Part shown: one piece after another, positions 26,489 to 35,229 of the stretch
Numbering within the stretch: the first letter of the stretch is position 1
Layout: the number at the start of each line of letters is the position of its first letter
DNA from: Sanyastnella coralliicola
Lineage (GTDB): Bacteria > Bacteroidota > Bacteroidia > Flavobacteriales_D > Sanyastnellaceae
DNA: 64,000 nt
Direction of reading: 5' to 3'
Assembly: GCF_030845195.1 (NCBI RefSeq)
Contig: NZ_CP132543.1
Coordinates: 1,071,501 to 1,135,500 of the forward strand
The notes under the pieces: generated by a model
Told to the model about the DNA's origin: nothing
The model's database searches: none
What the model saw: the letters and a program-made list of their open reading frames with translations, nothing else
Translations under genes and position numbers: made by a program

Positions 26489-28402
26489 ATGCGCTACTTA
26501 TTGACTGGCCTGTTGCTCGCTGCCCTTGCTATCCCTGCTTCTTCGCAAGGGGAGAAGAAGGTGCTGATTATTGGAATTGATGGAACAAGATCCGACGCGC
26601 TTCAAGCGGCGAATACCCCAAACATTGACGGACTTATCGCGAACGGATTTTATAGTCCGGATGCATTGAGCAATGACATTACCATTAGCGGACCAGCTTG
26701 GTCTTCCATCCTCACAGGAGTCTGGTCTGATAAGCACTTGGTGACGGGGAACGGATTCTCGCAAGACGACTTTGATACCTACCCAACGCTCTTCACACAT
26801 CTAGAGAATCTGGATCCATCAATTCATACGGCTTCTATCTGTCATTGGTCACCGATCAACAACAATATCATTCAGGGAGCGACTGACTTCAGCTTGAACG
26901 TCTCATCTGATGCTGAGTTGAGTGCACAGACGGTGAATTACCTGTCGACACAGGATCCTGATTGTATGTTTATCCACTTCGATGAGGTTGATGGTGCAGG
27001 ACATGGAAATGGATTTGCTACGGATGTACCGCAGTATATTGCCGCGATCGAGAATGTTGACCAACTCATAGGACCAATCCTCGAAGCGATCGAACAGCGA
27101 CCTAACTATGCCAATGAAGATTGGTTGTACCTCTTGACTACTGATCACGGAGGTTTCGGAACCTCGCACGGTGGGACTACCATCGACGAACAACGTGTTT
27201 TCTTCATTGCCAGTGGAAACAGCGTCCCAAACGAACTACTCGAAGCGCCCACTACAACCATCGATAATGGGGCAGATAATTGCCTCGGCGAGAACATTCC
27301 ACAGCTTGATTTTGATGGAAGCAATGACCGTGTGGAAATCGCTCCAAATGCACTTTTCGACTTCGGAGCCTCTCAAGACTTTACCATCGAATGCCGTGTA
27401 CGTACGCAACAGGCAGCCGATGTGGCGATTGTTGGAAATAAGGATTGGGATTCAGGATTCCTTCCAGGGTTCGTCTTCTCATTTGTACTTCCAAACGGAC
27501 CAGGGTGGAAGGTCAACATTGGAGACGGTTCAAGTCGAGTAGACTTGAATACCGGTGGCGCTATCGCAGACAATGAGTGGCACACGCTGAGTGTTTCTTT
27601 CGATCGCGACGGAATGATGCGGATGTACGAAGACGGCATATTCGTCGCAGAAGACGACATCAGCGGCATCGGGAATATCAATACTGGCGCTGGTTTAGTC
27701 TTCGGAACCGACATTGACCAAGGCTATGACTTCACAGGGTCCATCGCAGAAGTCCGAGTATGGAATTCAGTAGTTGGAGCTCAGGAGATTCAAGACTGGA
27801 ACTGTTCGTCGCTAGACAATACCCACCCAGACTACAGCAGCTTAATTGGCTACTGGAAACTCGATGAAGGAAACGATGCGGTTATCGTGAACGACTCCTC
27901 TCCAAACAACAATCAAGGAAACATCATCGGCGCAGGTTGGGATGAAAACGACGTCATCACGGTAGTTGACTACTCAGGAACTCCACGCATCGCCGATATC
28001 CCATCAACAGCCATGACTCACCTCTGTGTGGAGATTGATCCCCTCTGGGATCTTGACGGAATCAGCTGGGTAGCTCCATGTCAACTCGCTGGTTGCCAGG
28101 GAGATTTGAATGGAGACGGCATGGTGAATATTGCCGATCTTCTCGTCTTCCTCGAACAATTCGGTTGCCAAGAAAACTGCGGCAACGCCGATTTCGATAA
28201 CGATGGAACAGTCGACGCCGATGATATGCTGGTCTTCCTAGCCAACTTCGGTATCCCATGTGACGCCGGCATTCAAGAAGTAGAGTTCGAGGTGAATCGC
28301 CCAGCTTTCCCTCAACAACACAAGGTGGCCTACTTCGGTCAACTCTGCGGCACCACCGGACATGTTTGTAAGCATGGTGGGCAAAGTAAGAACGAAGACT
28401 AA
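26489..28402 (+). CDS. Secreted alkaline phosphatase-superfamily protein with LamG and dockerin-like domains
   Basis: 637 residues; signal peptide ends ASSQ. Residues about 22-260 are a type I phosphodiesterase/nucleotide pyrophosphatase-like domain of the alkaline phosphatase superfamily: metal and nucleophile region GIDGTRSDAL, SGPAWSSILTG, FDEVDGAGHG, LTTDHGGFGTSHGG. Residues about 275-465 are a LamG/concanavalin-like domain (FDGSNDRVEIAP, FTIECRVRT, IGYWKLDEGN). A calcium-binding dockerin-like pair follows at about 545-605 (GDLNGDGMVNIADLLVFLEQFG, then DFDNDGTVDADDMLVFLANFG). The last 35 residues look unrelated to any sorting domain and may result from a frameshift or deletion (see findings). 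Substrate is unknown. Confidence 0.87.
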   Translation: MRYLLTGLLLAALAIPASSQGEKKVLIIGIDGTRSDALQAANTPNIDGLIANGFYSPDALSNDITISGPAWSSILTGVWSDKHLVTGNGFSQDDFDTYPTLFTHLENLDPSIHTASICHWSPINNNIIQGATDFSLNVSSDAELSAQTVNYLSTQDPDCMFIHFDEVDGAGHGNGFATDVPQYIAAIENVDQLIGPILEAIEQRPNYANEDWLYLLTTDHGGFGTSHGGTTIDEQRVFFIASGNSVPNELLEAPTTTIDNGADNCLGENIPQLDFDGSNDRVEIAPNALFDFGASQDFTIECRVRTQQAADVAIVGNKDWDSGFLPGFVFSFVLPNGPGWKVNIGDGSSRVDLNTGGAIADNEWHTLSVSFDRDGMMRMYEDGIFVAEDDISGIGNINTGAGLVFGTDIDQGYDFTGSIAEVRVWNSVVGAQEIQDWNCSSLDNTHPDYSSLIGYWKLDEGNDAVIVNDSSPNNNQGNIIGAGWDENDVITVVDYSGTPRIADIPSTAMTHLCVEIDPLWDLDGISWVAPCQLAGCQGDLNGDGMVNIADLLVFLEQFGCQENCGNADFDNDGTVDADDMLVFLANFGIPCDAGIQEVEFEVNRPAFPQQHKVAYFGQLCGTTGHVCKHGGQSKNED

Positions 28403-28416
28403 GCTGTTGTTGGGTT

Positions 28417-29067
28417 GCGGAACGCGGAACGCAGATCGCGGTTGAATAATGAACGGACGCCGGATGCCGGACGCCGGAATTGGTAAGCTGTATGCGGTAG
28501 GCAGTATGCAGAAAGCGGAACGCAGAACGCAGATCGCGGTGGAATAAGCAACGGATGCCGGACGCCGGACGCCGGAATTGGTAAGTTGTATGCGGTATGC
28601 AGTATGCGGAATGTGGAACGCGGAACGCAGATCGCAGATCGCGGTGGAATAAGTAACGGATGCCGGAATTGGTAAGTTGTATGCGGTATGCAGTATGCGG
28701 AATGTGGAACGCGGAACGCAGATCGCAGATCGCGGTGGAATAAGTAACGGATGCCGGATGCCGGACGCCGGAATTGGTAAGCTGTATGCGGTAGGCAGTA
28801 TGCAGAAAGCGGAACGCAGATCGCAGATCGCGGTGGAATAAGTAACGGATGCCGGACGCCGGAATTGGTAAGCTGTATGCGGTAGGCAGCATGCAGAAAG
28901 CGGAACGCAGATTGCAGATCGCGGTGGAATAAGTAACGGATGCCGGACGCCGGACGCCGGAATTGGTAAGCTGTATGCGGTAGGCAGTATGCGGAATTTG
29001 GAACGCGGAACGCGGAACGCAGATCGCGGTGGAATAAGCAACGGACGCCGGATGCCGGACGCCGGAA
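28417..29067. repeat. Heptad island 4: 93 heptads in one register
   Basis: Starting 14 bp after the phosphatase stop, 651 bp divide exactly into 7-mers of profile GCNGNAN, with interspersed TTGGTAA, AATAAGT and AACGGAT heptads. The landmark GAATTGGTAAG occurs at 28477, 28575, 28666, 28771, 28862 and 28960; the spacings 98, 91, 105, 91 and 98 are all multiples of 7. Long open frames cross this block in several frames, but their proteins merely repeat every seven residues. No gene is present between 28403 and 29368. Confidence 0.95.
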
Positions 29068-29113
29068 TTTATCGTGTTCACCACTCAGTTTATATATAGG
29101 AGGCTTTAGGCCA

Positions 29114-29247
29114 GGTTCTTGGTATTTGGTTCTTAGTGATTTCCGGTGTCCGGCATCCGGCGTCCGTTAGGTTGGTGTTAGAAATAAGGCCCTAGTCTCT
29201 AGTCTCTAGTCCCTGGTCTCTAGTCTCTCGACTCTCGTCCCTTGTCC
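29114..29247. repeat. Heptad island 5: two further heptad families
   Basis: 29114-29169 reads as eight heptads changing from GGTTCTT-type to TCCGGCA-type without a phase break. 29192-29247 is a run of eight CTAGTCT-type heptads (CTAGTCC, CTGGTCT, CTCGACT, CTTGTCC). The 120 bp that follow before the START-domain gene show no feature I can name. Confidence 0.85.
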
Positions 29248-29368
29248 ACAACGTTTCGTATCTTCCGGCTGGCCAAGCTGCTGGCCCCTAACACCAAACA
29301 CTGCTTGTGGCCGATTCAAATCTTGGTTTGGACCAATTCTTGAATAGTCTACAACAAACAACTACTCG

Positions 29369-30001
29369 ATGAGCTGTCTACTGAAATTCGCTTTGTCCTT
29401 GCTTTGTGCTGGATTCGTTTGTGTGGCGAATGGTCAGTGCACCGAAATGAAGCTCCATGATCTTCAACTCGAAGACGACATGAAGGGACTACAAATCCAC
29501 AGTTGTGATCTTCCGGGGTGTGATGTCGATTATTTCGTTGCTGAGATTACCGTGAACGCAGATTTAGCTTCTGTGCAGAAGGTACTAGAAGACGTGGGCA
29601 AGTACAACGAATGGCAAGAACCAGTGACCGACTCTCGATTGGTTCAAAAAACTTCAGAATCGAGTGCGATTATCTATGTACGGATTCGTCCGGAGTTTCT
29701 CTTCTTCAGCGAAACCTTTAAAGGGTACTACAAGGTGCATAAGACAGAAGGAGAGGGGAGTATTCAATATTGTCTTCAGCTGTCTAAAGAGCATCAAGAA
29801 CAAAACATCCCTGAAAGCGACGAGCGAATTGAGGAATCATTAGGGAAGTGGATCATTGAAGAAGTAAGTCCTGACACCACCTTGATTCGCTATGAGTTTT
29901 ATCTCAAGCCTCCGAATCAACCTTGTCGTATCGTTAATAAGGTTTCGAAAGATTCGATTCGAGAAACCTTGTTGAATCTTCAGAAGCTGGTGACTGGGTG
30001 A
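29369..30001 (+). CDS. Exported START/SRPBCC-like domain protein
   Basis: 210 residues with a signal peptide ending VANGQC. The mature part fits a START-like lipid-binding fold: VNADLASVQKVLEDVGKYNEWQEPV near residue 55, then YVRIRPEFLFFSETFKGYYKV and SLGKWIIEEVSPDTTLIRYEFYLKP, with a long C-terminal helix (IRETLLNLQKLV). Proteins of this type bind hydrophobic ligands; the ligand here is unknown. The location is probably periplasmic, because no sorting domain or lipobox is seen. It stands alone between two repeat regions. Confidence 0.8.
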   Translation: MSCLLKFALSLLCAGFVCVANGQCTEMKLHDLQLEDDMKGLQIHSCDLPGCDVDYFVAEITVNADLASVQKVLEDVGKYNEWQEPVTDSRLVQKTSESSAIIYVRIRPEFLFFSETFKGYYKVHKTEGEGSIQYCLQLSKEHQEQNIPESDERIEESLGKWIIEEVSPDTTLIRYEFYLKPPNQPCRIVNKVSKDSIRETLLNLQKLVTG

Positions 30002-30009
30002 GGAGGGTT

Positions 30010-30037
30010 GCGGATCGCGGATTGTGGATCGCGGTTT
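30010..30037. repeat. Heptad island 6
   Basis: Four heptads (GCGGATC, GCGGATT, GTGGATC, GCGGTTT) starting 9 bp after the START-domain stop. Confidence 0.75.
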
Positions 30038-30056
30038 TTCAGTGACATCATCTTTA

Positions 30057-30326
30057 AACGTGAAATGTGATTCTTGAATCTTCATTGTGAACACAGCGTT
30101 TCATTTTGTCATTGTGAACAGAGAAGTTCGAAATGCGATTGTGAACACAGCGTTTCATTTTGTCATTGTGAACAGAGAAGTTTGAAATGCAATTGTGAAC
30201 ACAGCGTTTCATTTTGTCATTGTGAACAGAGAAGTTCGAAATGCAATTGTGAACACAGCATTTCATGTTGTCATTGTGAAATGCAATTCCCTAAAATCGA
30301 TTGTGAACAGAGAACGATGCTCGTTT
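30057..30326. repeat. 27-bp tandem repeat block (10 units, alternating A and B types)
   Basis: ATTGTGAA(C) recurs exactly every 27 bp at 30084, 30111, 30138, 30165, 30192, 30219, 30246, 30273 and 30300, with a degenerate unit at 30057. Two tail types alternate (one ending near CATTTTGTC, the other near GAAATGCG), giving a 54-bp higher-order unit. It resembles the 'CHCEERS' class of intergenic repeats found in many bacteria, which translate into spurious Cys-rich peptides. 27 is not a multiple of 7, so this block is distinct from the heptad islands. Confidence 0.9.
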
Positions 30327-30331
30327 TTGCA

Positions 30332-31438
30332 TCATGGTAATTCTGGACGAATTCCGGTGAGTTGATGAAGTAACTCAATGAGTCTGGTCTCTTCGCCAAC
30401 AAAATGATAGGTGCTATGTTGGTGAGAAATTCTTTCACCCTCCTTTAATTCTCGCGAAGAAGAGGAGGTTTCCAATTCATAATACGGACCTAAAACTGAT
30501 CCATCTGGGTTGGGACCGTCGTTGTAGACGTTCAGAACGTCACCTTCGTAAGGTGCTTCTTGATGATTCCATTCGGAACAAAGAAAAGGCGATGACTTAT
30601 CGGTATCGTAAATAGTTAATGTTAAACACTTCGCTTCACTGTCGTAACTGGCTAAGATATTCCGATCGTGATTCGGCGCTAGCCCGATTTTGGCCTTCAT
30701 CGACCCATCAAGACAAAACAATGCATGATCTCCATGGTCAAATAATCGCTTTGAAAGGTCCGCTTCAAAGTAATTGGTGTTGATTTGGGATCCTGTTGCT
30801 TTCGGAACGATAGCCCAACAAGAAGGGGAGGTCTTGAATTGCCCTAGAATCCAAATATTGAGGAGACCACTTTCTTTGCTCCAAGCCTCAGAAGAGCGAT
30901 TGATAATATGATTGAAGCTACTGAAGGCAACATATTCAAGATGATCCAAGGCTTCAATACCTAACTTTTCTTGAATCTCACGTTGATCATGCAACACGAT
31001 TTCGCGTTCAATTCGGATGTCAAATGCTTGTCCTTGGTAGTTCTTGAACTGACAATCCTTCCTTAATTGAAGTCGATCTTCAAATCGTTCAACTAATTCA
31101 AACGCTTCCGAGTCAACACAAGCTGGTGTCTGCCAATGCTCGAATTCGAAAGGAGCGCCAGGCTCAAAGAACAAAGCAAACTGTCCTGCCTCTGGACCAA
31201 TCCAAAAGCGATCTTCACCACCATAGGCATTGATATGCGCTTGCCATTCACCGGATGCTATGAGTTCATGATTAATCCAGCCAAAGCCTGGTAATTTGTC
31301 ATTAATAGCACTGGTCAAGACACGTCCTTGCAAGGATGGTGAAACTGCCAAGCGCGCGTCATTCCTGCGAAGTTCAACGATCTCGCAATGAGCTTTCAGC
31401 GATTCGATTTCGTTACGGTAGCGGTTGGGCTCAGCCAT
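30332..31438 (-). CDS. DUF6786-like protein (galactose mutarotase-like fold suspected)
   Basis: 368 residues without signal peptide, so cytoplasmic. The pattern NDARLAVSPSLQGRVLTSA near the start, GWINHELI, NAYGGEDRFWIGPEAGQF and the C-terminal NVYNDGPNPDGSVLGPYYELE are familiar from a family of uncharacterised Bacteroidota proteins I recall as DUF6786. The beta-rich layout with GGEDRFW resembles aldose 1-epimerase-fold proteins; catalytic residues cannot be assigned. It is downstream of, and co-oriented with, the sensor-regulator gene, separated from it by 72 bp. Confidence 0.7.
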   Translation of the reverse strand: MAEPNRYRNEIESLKAHCEIVELRRNDARLAVSPSLQGRVLTSAINDKLPGFGWINHELIASGEWQAHINAYGGEDRFWIGPEAGQFALFFEPGAPFEFEHWQTPACVDSEAFELVERFEDRLQLRKDCQFKNYQGQAFDIRIEREIVLHDQREIQEKLGIEALDHLEYVAFSSFNHIINRSSEAWSKESGLLNIWILGQFKTSPSCWAIVPKATGSQINTNYFEADLSKRLFDHGDHALFCLDGSMKAKIGLAPNHDRNILASYDSEAKCLTLTIYDTDKSSPFLCSEWNHQEAPYEGDVLNVYNDGPNPDGSVLGPYYELETSSSSRELKEGERISHQHSTYHFVGEETRLIELLHQLTGIRPELP

Positions 31439-31510
31439 GGAATGTTTGATGTAAATCAGACGTAAGTTAGCTCAAACCATTTTTAAAAATATCCCACAAG
31501 TTTTGAATGG

Positions 31511-34500
31511 TTATCCATTCGTCAAATACGCGGAAGGCCTTTGTCCAAAACGGTTTTCAAAACTTGTAGAGAAATAATTGACGTGTTTAAAGCCTACAGT
31601 GTATGATAACTCCTTGACTGAATTGACTTTCCCTTCTTCTAACAGTCTTCTCGCCGTTTGCAATCGGAACTCTTTGATGTATTGATTTACTGTTAGTCCT
31701 GTGATTTTCTTGACCTTACGAAAGAAATTAGCCCGACTCATATCGAGTGAAAAAGCAAGATCTTCTGCCGTGTAGTTGAAATCAGTTACCAGTTGAAGTG
31801 CTTGTTCTTCAAGCAATCGCAGCCAATTGTGGTCTTCTCGAGACAGTTGCGGACTGTTTCCGTTTGTTTCTTCTGTTGAGGAACCAATCAGATTTTCTTG
31901 CTGGGCAGAGGTACGGTACTCAACCATGCCAAGCAGCTGGTCTATTCGTCTTTTGAGATCAGTCTCTTGGAAAGGCTTTGTGATATAATCATCGACACCA
32001 ATCCGTAAAGCATTTAACTGGTCGCGAAGGTCAGCTCGGGCGGTCAATACCATGGTAGGTAGGTGCCTGAACTCATCACTTGATTTAATTTTTTCTATGA
32101 ATGTAAACCCATCCATAACAGGCATCATCACGTCAGTGATGATGAGGGAAGGGAGGTTCTCAGAAGTTTTTAATAAATGAATGGCCTCTTGTCCATTTTC
32201 TGCAGTCTTGACTCGATAGTGCACAGAAAGCGTTTCCTTCAAGAATTCACGAAGGTCGAAGTTGTCTTCTACTACCAACAACTCATGGTTCAAGCGAGGA
32301 AGACGTACTCCCTCTGACGTGGCTTCGACTATGCTTCTTTCATCCGGTCGTTGTTCTGTCTGGTGAGTCTCATTAAGAATTTCAATTGGAAGCTTAATCC
32401 AGAAGGAAGATCCGGTAGAAAACTTACCAGGACTTTTAACCCCAATCTGTCCTCCAAGTAGTTCGACGTATTCTTTACAGAGTGATAACCCGATTCCTGA
32501 TCCGGGTTGGTAGTTTTCTGTTTTTGCCAAAACGGCTTCTGATTGATTTACCTGGTAGAAGCGCTCAAAAATTAACTCAAGTTCCGAGGTGGGAATACCC
32601 AATCCATCATCACTCACTGTAATGGAGAGAACCTCGTTCTTAATTAAAATTTCGAGCTCAATGTTCCCGTTTCGCGGAGTGAATTTGACGGCATTGGAAA
32701 GTAAATTGTTGACGATTTTGGTGAGCTTAGATTGATCCGTTTTGATGACCACATTTCGCTTTCCTTGAACCGTGTTTGAAAGTATAATTCCCTTTTGTTC
32801 TGCCAACGGTTCAAGATTCCCGATCAGGTCTTCAATCAGTTCGCCTAGATGAAATTCACGTAAATCAACGGGTAATTCCTGCGTTCCAAGTCGAGTGATA
32901 TCAAGCAGCTCTGTGATCAGCTTTAGCAGTTGTTTGCCATTGCGCTGTGCCCTTTCTAAACTCAGTTTCACTTGTCCACTCACTTGTTGTCCGTTCACGA
33001 CAGTATCCAGCGTTCCTTGAATAAGGGTGAGAGGAGTTCGAAATTCGTGTGATACATTCGCAAAAAACCTAGACTTCGCCACTTGAAGCTCTTGGGCTTT
33101 TCTAATCTCCATTAATTCTTCGCTTCGTTCAGTTAGTTCTTTGGTGCGCTGCTGGACTTCTAGCTCGAGTTGTTCGTTAAGCTTTTCTTTCCGTGAATTA
33201 TTTCGGTAGAGGATGACTGAAATAGCCGTGATGAGTAAAATGATAATCACCAAGCCGATAGCAATGGTTGTTTGCTGTTCAATCTTGGCATCGTCGATTT
33301 GTCCTTCCGCTTTCAAGAGGGCATTTTCGGCTTGCTGTTCTCTAACCTTGTATTCAATTTCAAGCTTGGCGAGTTCCTTTTCCGTTTCAATGCTGAACAA
33401 GCTATCCTTGATGGCTACATATTGATGGAAGGTTTCCAGAGCCTTTTGACTATTTCCTAGTTTTTCCTCGCAAAACCCCTTGATTCGATAGATTTCATCT
33501 AGTTTTTGACGGTAATGACTCCTTCTAGAAACAATAAGGCTACTGTCCGCATAAGCAGATGCCTCTTTAATTTGGCCAAGGGAAAAATGCGCGTTTGATA
33601 GGTTGAGATAGGTCTCAGGAAGAGATTCTCTATGACCTAGTTCATTTGCGAGGTTCAACGCGTTTTCGAAATTCGCTAGCGCGGAATGGTGATCAGAATT
33701 TCTCGAATCAATCATTCCAGCATGGTTCAAGTTCGAAATTTGCTGACCAGACAGATTCAATGTTCGAGTTAATGTTTCAGCAAGCTTCAGGTTCCGAGAG
33801 GCCTCTCCAAGTTCGTTCTGCTCAATGAGAATATTTACAATTAAATCGAGGGCTGTCAAAGAATCAATCCGTTCCTCGTGGAGTTGTAATGCGCGAAAGG
33901 CGTTGGTTTCGGCTTCTTCAAGATTGTCTAACTCAAGATGGAATTCAGCGAGATGAAGGTAGCCTCGTGCTTCCAGATATAAGTCTTTGTTTTCAGATGC
34001 AACTTGTTGATAGTCAGCATAACAGGAAAGGGTGGAGTCAAATCGACCCATGCGAAGGAATACTTCTCCCAGATTTTCAAGGTTAGCAGCCTTGTTCTTA
34101 TAATTTGCGTCCTCACCTTGATGGAACCATGATAGATTCAGTAACCGCTTGCTCTCACCATAGTTACCAACCATGCGTTGGATTAAGGCTACTTGATTAT
34201 AAGTCGAACTGAGGTTGAAGCCGTTTTCTTCCGCGATTTCCAGTGCTCGCTTCCCACTTTCCAATCCTTCATCATACTCATGAAGCATACAATGGAGTGG
34301 CCCTTTCGCATTGAGACTGATATTGATGAGTCGTTGGTCTTCCGAAGACTCAGCTATTTGTAGTCCTTTCTGAAACCACGACATGGCCGTGAGTAAATCA
34401 CCTCTGTCATGATGTGCATAACCTACATAGTAACAGACATAGGTCATGTTTTGCTCATCCTTTAGTTGCTCATATGACTTGAACGCTCGTTCAAAGGGTT

Positions 34501-34819
34501 GCTGGCACTCAACGTATAATCTATTATGAAAATAGACGTACGCTCTTAAAAAATGAGCATCCGCAATGGCCTTCAGATCTTGACTCTTCTCTGCTGCTTC
34601 CAAAGACATCGCCGCGTATGCCAAACCCTTCTCGGGTTCCATCAAAAAATGCATGCCGAGTTGGCCATAAACGAAAGATTTTGACGATTCAGATGATGCT
34701 GTATCTAGACGACACAGAAGCTCCTCTTCAGTTTGACCAACGGCACTATTCGAGTATAAGAATAGACACCCGAACAGAAGAAAGACAATTTCCCGAAAGT
34801 TTTTATAGCAGGAGTACAT
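31511..34819 (-). CDS. One-protein hybrid two-component system: TPR sensor, histidine kinase, receiver, AraC regulator
   Basis: 1102 residues from ATG 34819. An N-terminal signal or anchor (IVFLLFGCLFLYSN) leads to about 10 tetratricopeptide repeats (residues 40-480, presumably periplasmic). A transmembrane helix near 510 (TIAIGLVIIILLITAISVIL) and a coiled coil come next. Then HisKA with His591 in ANVSHEFRTPLT, the ATPase domain (NLLSNAVKF, DDGLGIP, GSGIGLSLCKEYVELLGG), a receiver with Asp896 in ITDVMMPVMDG, and an AraC-type HTH at the end (SRANFFRKVKKITGLTVNQYI). Fused sensor-regulators of this kind control polysaccharide and stress genes in Bacteroidota. An exact iterated-motif copy lies in the TPR region. 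Confidence 0.92.
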   Translation of the reverse strand: MYSCYKNFREIVFLLFGCLFLYSNSAVGQTEEELLCRLDTASSESSKSFVYGQLGMHFLMEPEKGLAYAAMSLEAAEKSQDLKAIADAHFLRAYVYFHNRLYVECQQPFERAFKSYEQLKDEQNMTYVCYYVGYAHHDRGDLLTAMSWFQKGLQIAESSEDQRLINISLNAKGPLHCMLHEYDEGLESGKRALEIAEENGFNLSSTYNQVALIQRMVGNYGESKRLLNLSWFHQGEDANYKNKAANLENLGEVFLRMGRFDSTLSCYADYQQVASENKDLYLEARGYLHLAEFHLELDNLEEAETNAFRALQLHEERIDSLTALDLIVNILIEQNELGEASRNLKLAETLTRTLNLSGQQISNLNHAGMIDSRNSDHHSALANFENALNLANELGHRESLPETYLNLSNAHFSLGQIKEASAYADSSLIVSRRSHYRQKLDEIYRIKGFCEEKLGNSQKALETFHQYVAIKDSLFSIETEKELAKLEIEYKVREQQAENALLKAEGQIDDAKIEQQTTIAIGLVIIILLITAISVILYRNNSRKEKLNEQLELEVQQRTKELTERSEELMEIRKAQELQVAKSRFFANVSHEFRTPLTLIQGTLDTVVNGQQVSGQVKLSLERAQRNGKQLLKLITELLDITRLGTQELPVDLREFHLGELIEDLIGNLEPLAEQKGIILSNTVQGKRNVVIKTDQSKLTKIVNNLLSNAVKFTPRNGNIELEILIKNEVLSITVSDDGLGIPTSELELIFERFYQVNQSEAVLAKTENYQPGSGIGLSLCKEYVELLGGQIGVKSPGKFSTGSSFWIKLPIEILNETHQTEQRPDERSIVEATSEGVRLPRLNHELLVVEDNFDLREFLKETLSVHYRVKTAENGQEAIHLLKTSENLPSLIITDVMMPVMDGFTFIEKIKSSDEFRHLPTMVLTARADLRDQLNALRIGVDDYITKPFQETDLKRRIDQLLGMVEYRTSAQQENLIGSSTEETNGNSPQLSREDHNWLRLLEEQALQLVTDFNYTAEDLAFSLDMSRANFFRKVKKITGLTVNQYIKEFRLQTARRLLEEGKVNSVKELSYTVGFKHVNYFSTSFENRFGQRPSAYLTNG
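33672..33686 (+). repeat. Iterated motif copy inside the sensor-regulator gene
   Basis: TTCGCTAGCGCGGAA on the plus strand, antisense to the gene. On the coding strand it reads Ser-Ala-Leu-Ala-Asn in the TPR region, a different frame from the GH3 copy. Confidence 0.85.
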
Positions 34820-35158
34820 AATCAATCAAACCTACCTCGCATCGATGAACTGAGCAAAAAAGTCTCGCGCACAATCGTCTCAATCACCTGTAAATAGAAG
34901 CACTATAGTACCAAAAACAGCAGATATGTCTCTGTTTGCATCAATGAGACCATTGTGCGTTTGGAAGCTCTGAGATTTGCAGCCATGGTATGAAGCTATG
35001 GTTGCGTGAATGAGGACTTATCTATATGCGCCTCCATAGTCATACATACCTGCAAGTAGTCAAAGGTGATTGAACCATTTGATTGATCAGAATCGGTAAA
35101 CCGAATTGCGGACGTAAGGAGAGAGACGATGCAATAGATCAGAAGGTTCAATTCCAAA

Positions 35159-35185
35159 TGGACCTGCGGTTCAACCGCAGGTCCA
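35159..35185. promoter_or_regulatory. Perfect 13+1+13 palindrome in the 410-bp space upstream of the secreted Ca-binding protein
   Basis: Arms TGGACCTGCGGTT and AACCGCAGGTCCA around a single central C. It sits 44 bp before the ATG at 35230. No T-run follows. It may be an operator or a very stable RNA hairpin in the 5' leader. The rest of the space (34820-35158) shows no gene or repeat that I can support. Confidence 0.55.
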
Positions 35186-35229
35186 TCCAATAAGAACGAT
35201 CATAACCTTAATACTTAAAAACCGAGAGA

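Noticed and set aside
28062-29084. Long minus-strand open frames (340 and 267 residues) across the repeat island
   Set aside because: Their products merely repeat every seven residues because the DNA repeats every 7 bp; the same is true in several frames. Part of one overlaps the phosphatase gene. No start context or family.
28417-30326. CRISPR array
   Set aside because: Spacers are not unique, repeats are degenerate and contiguous, and no cas genes lie in the window.
30074-30340. Cys-rich 88-residue frame (C-x-C-E every nine residues) as a metallothionein-like protein
   Set aside because: No ATG, both strands are open because 27 is divisible by 3, and the sequence belongs to a known class of intergenic repeats that produce such frames.
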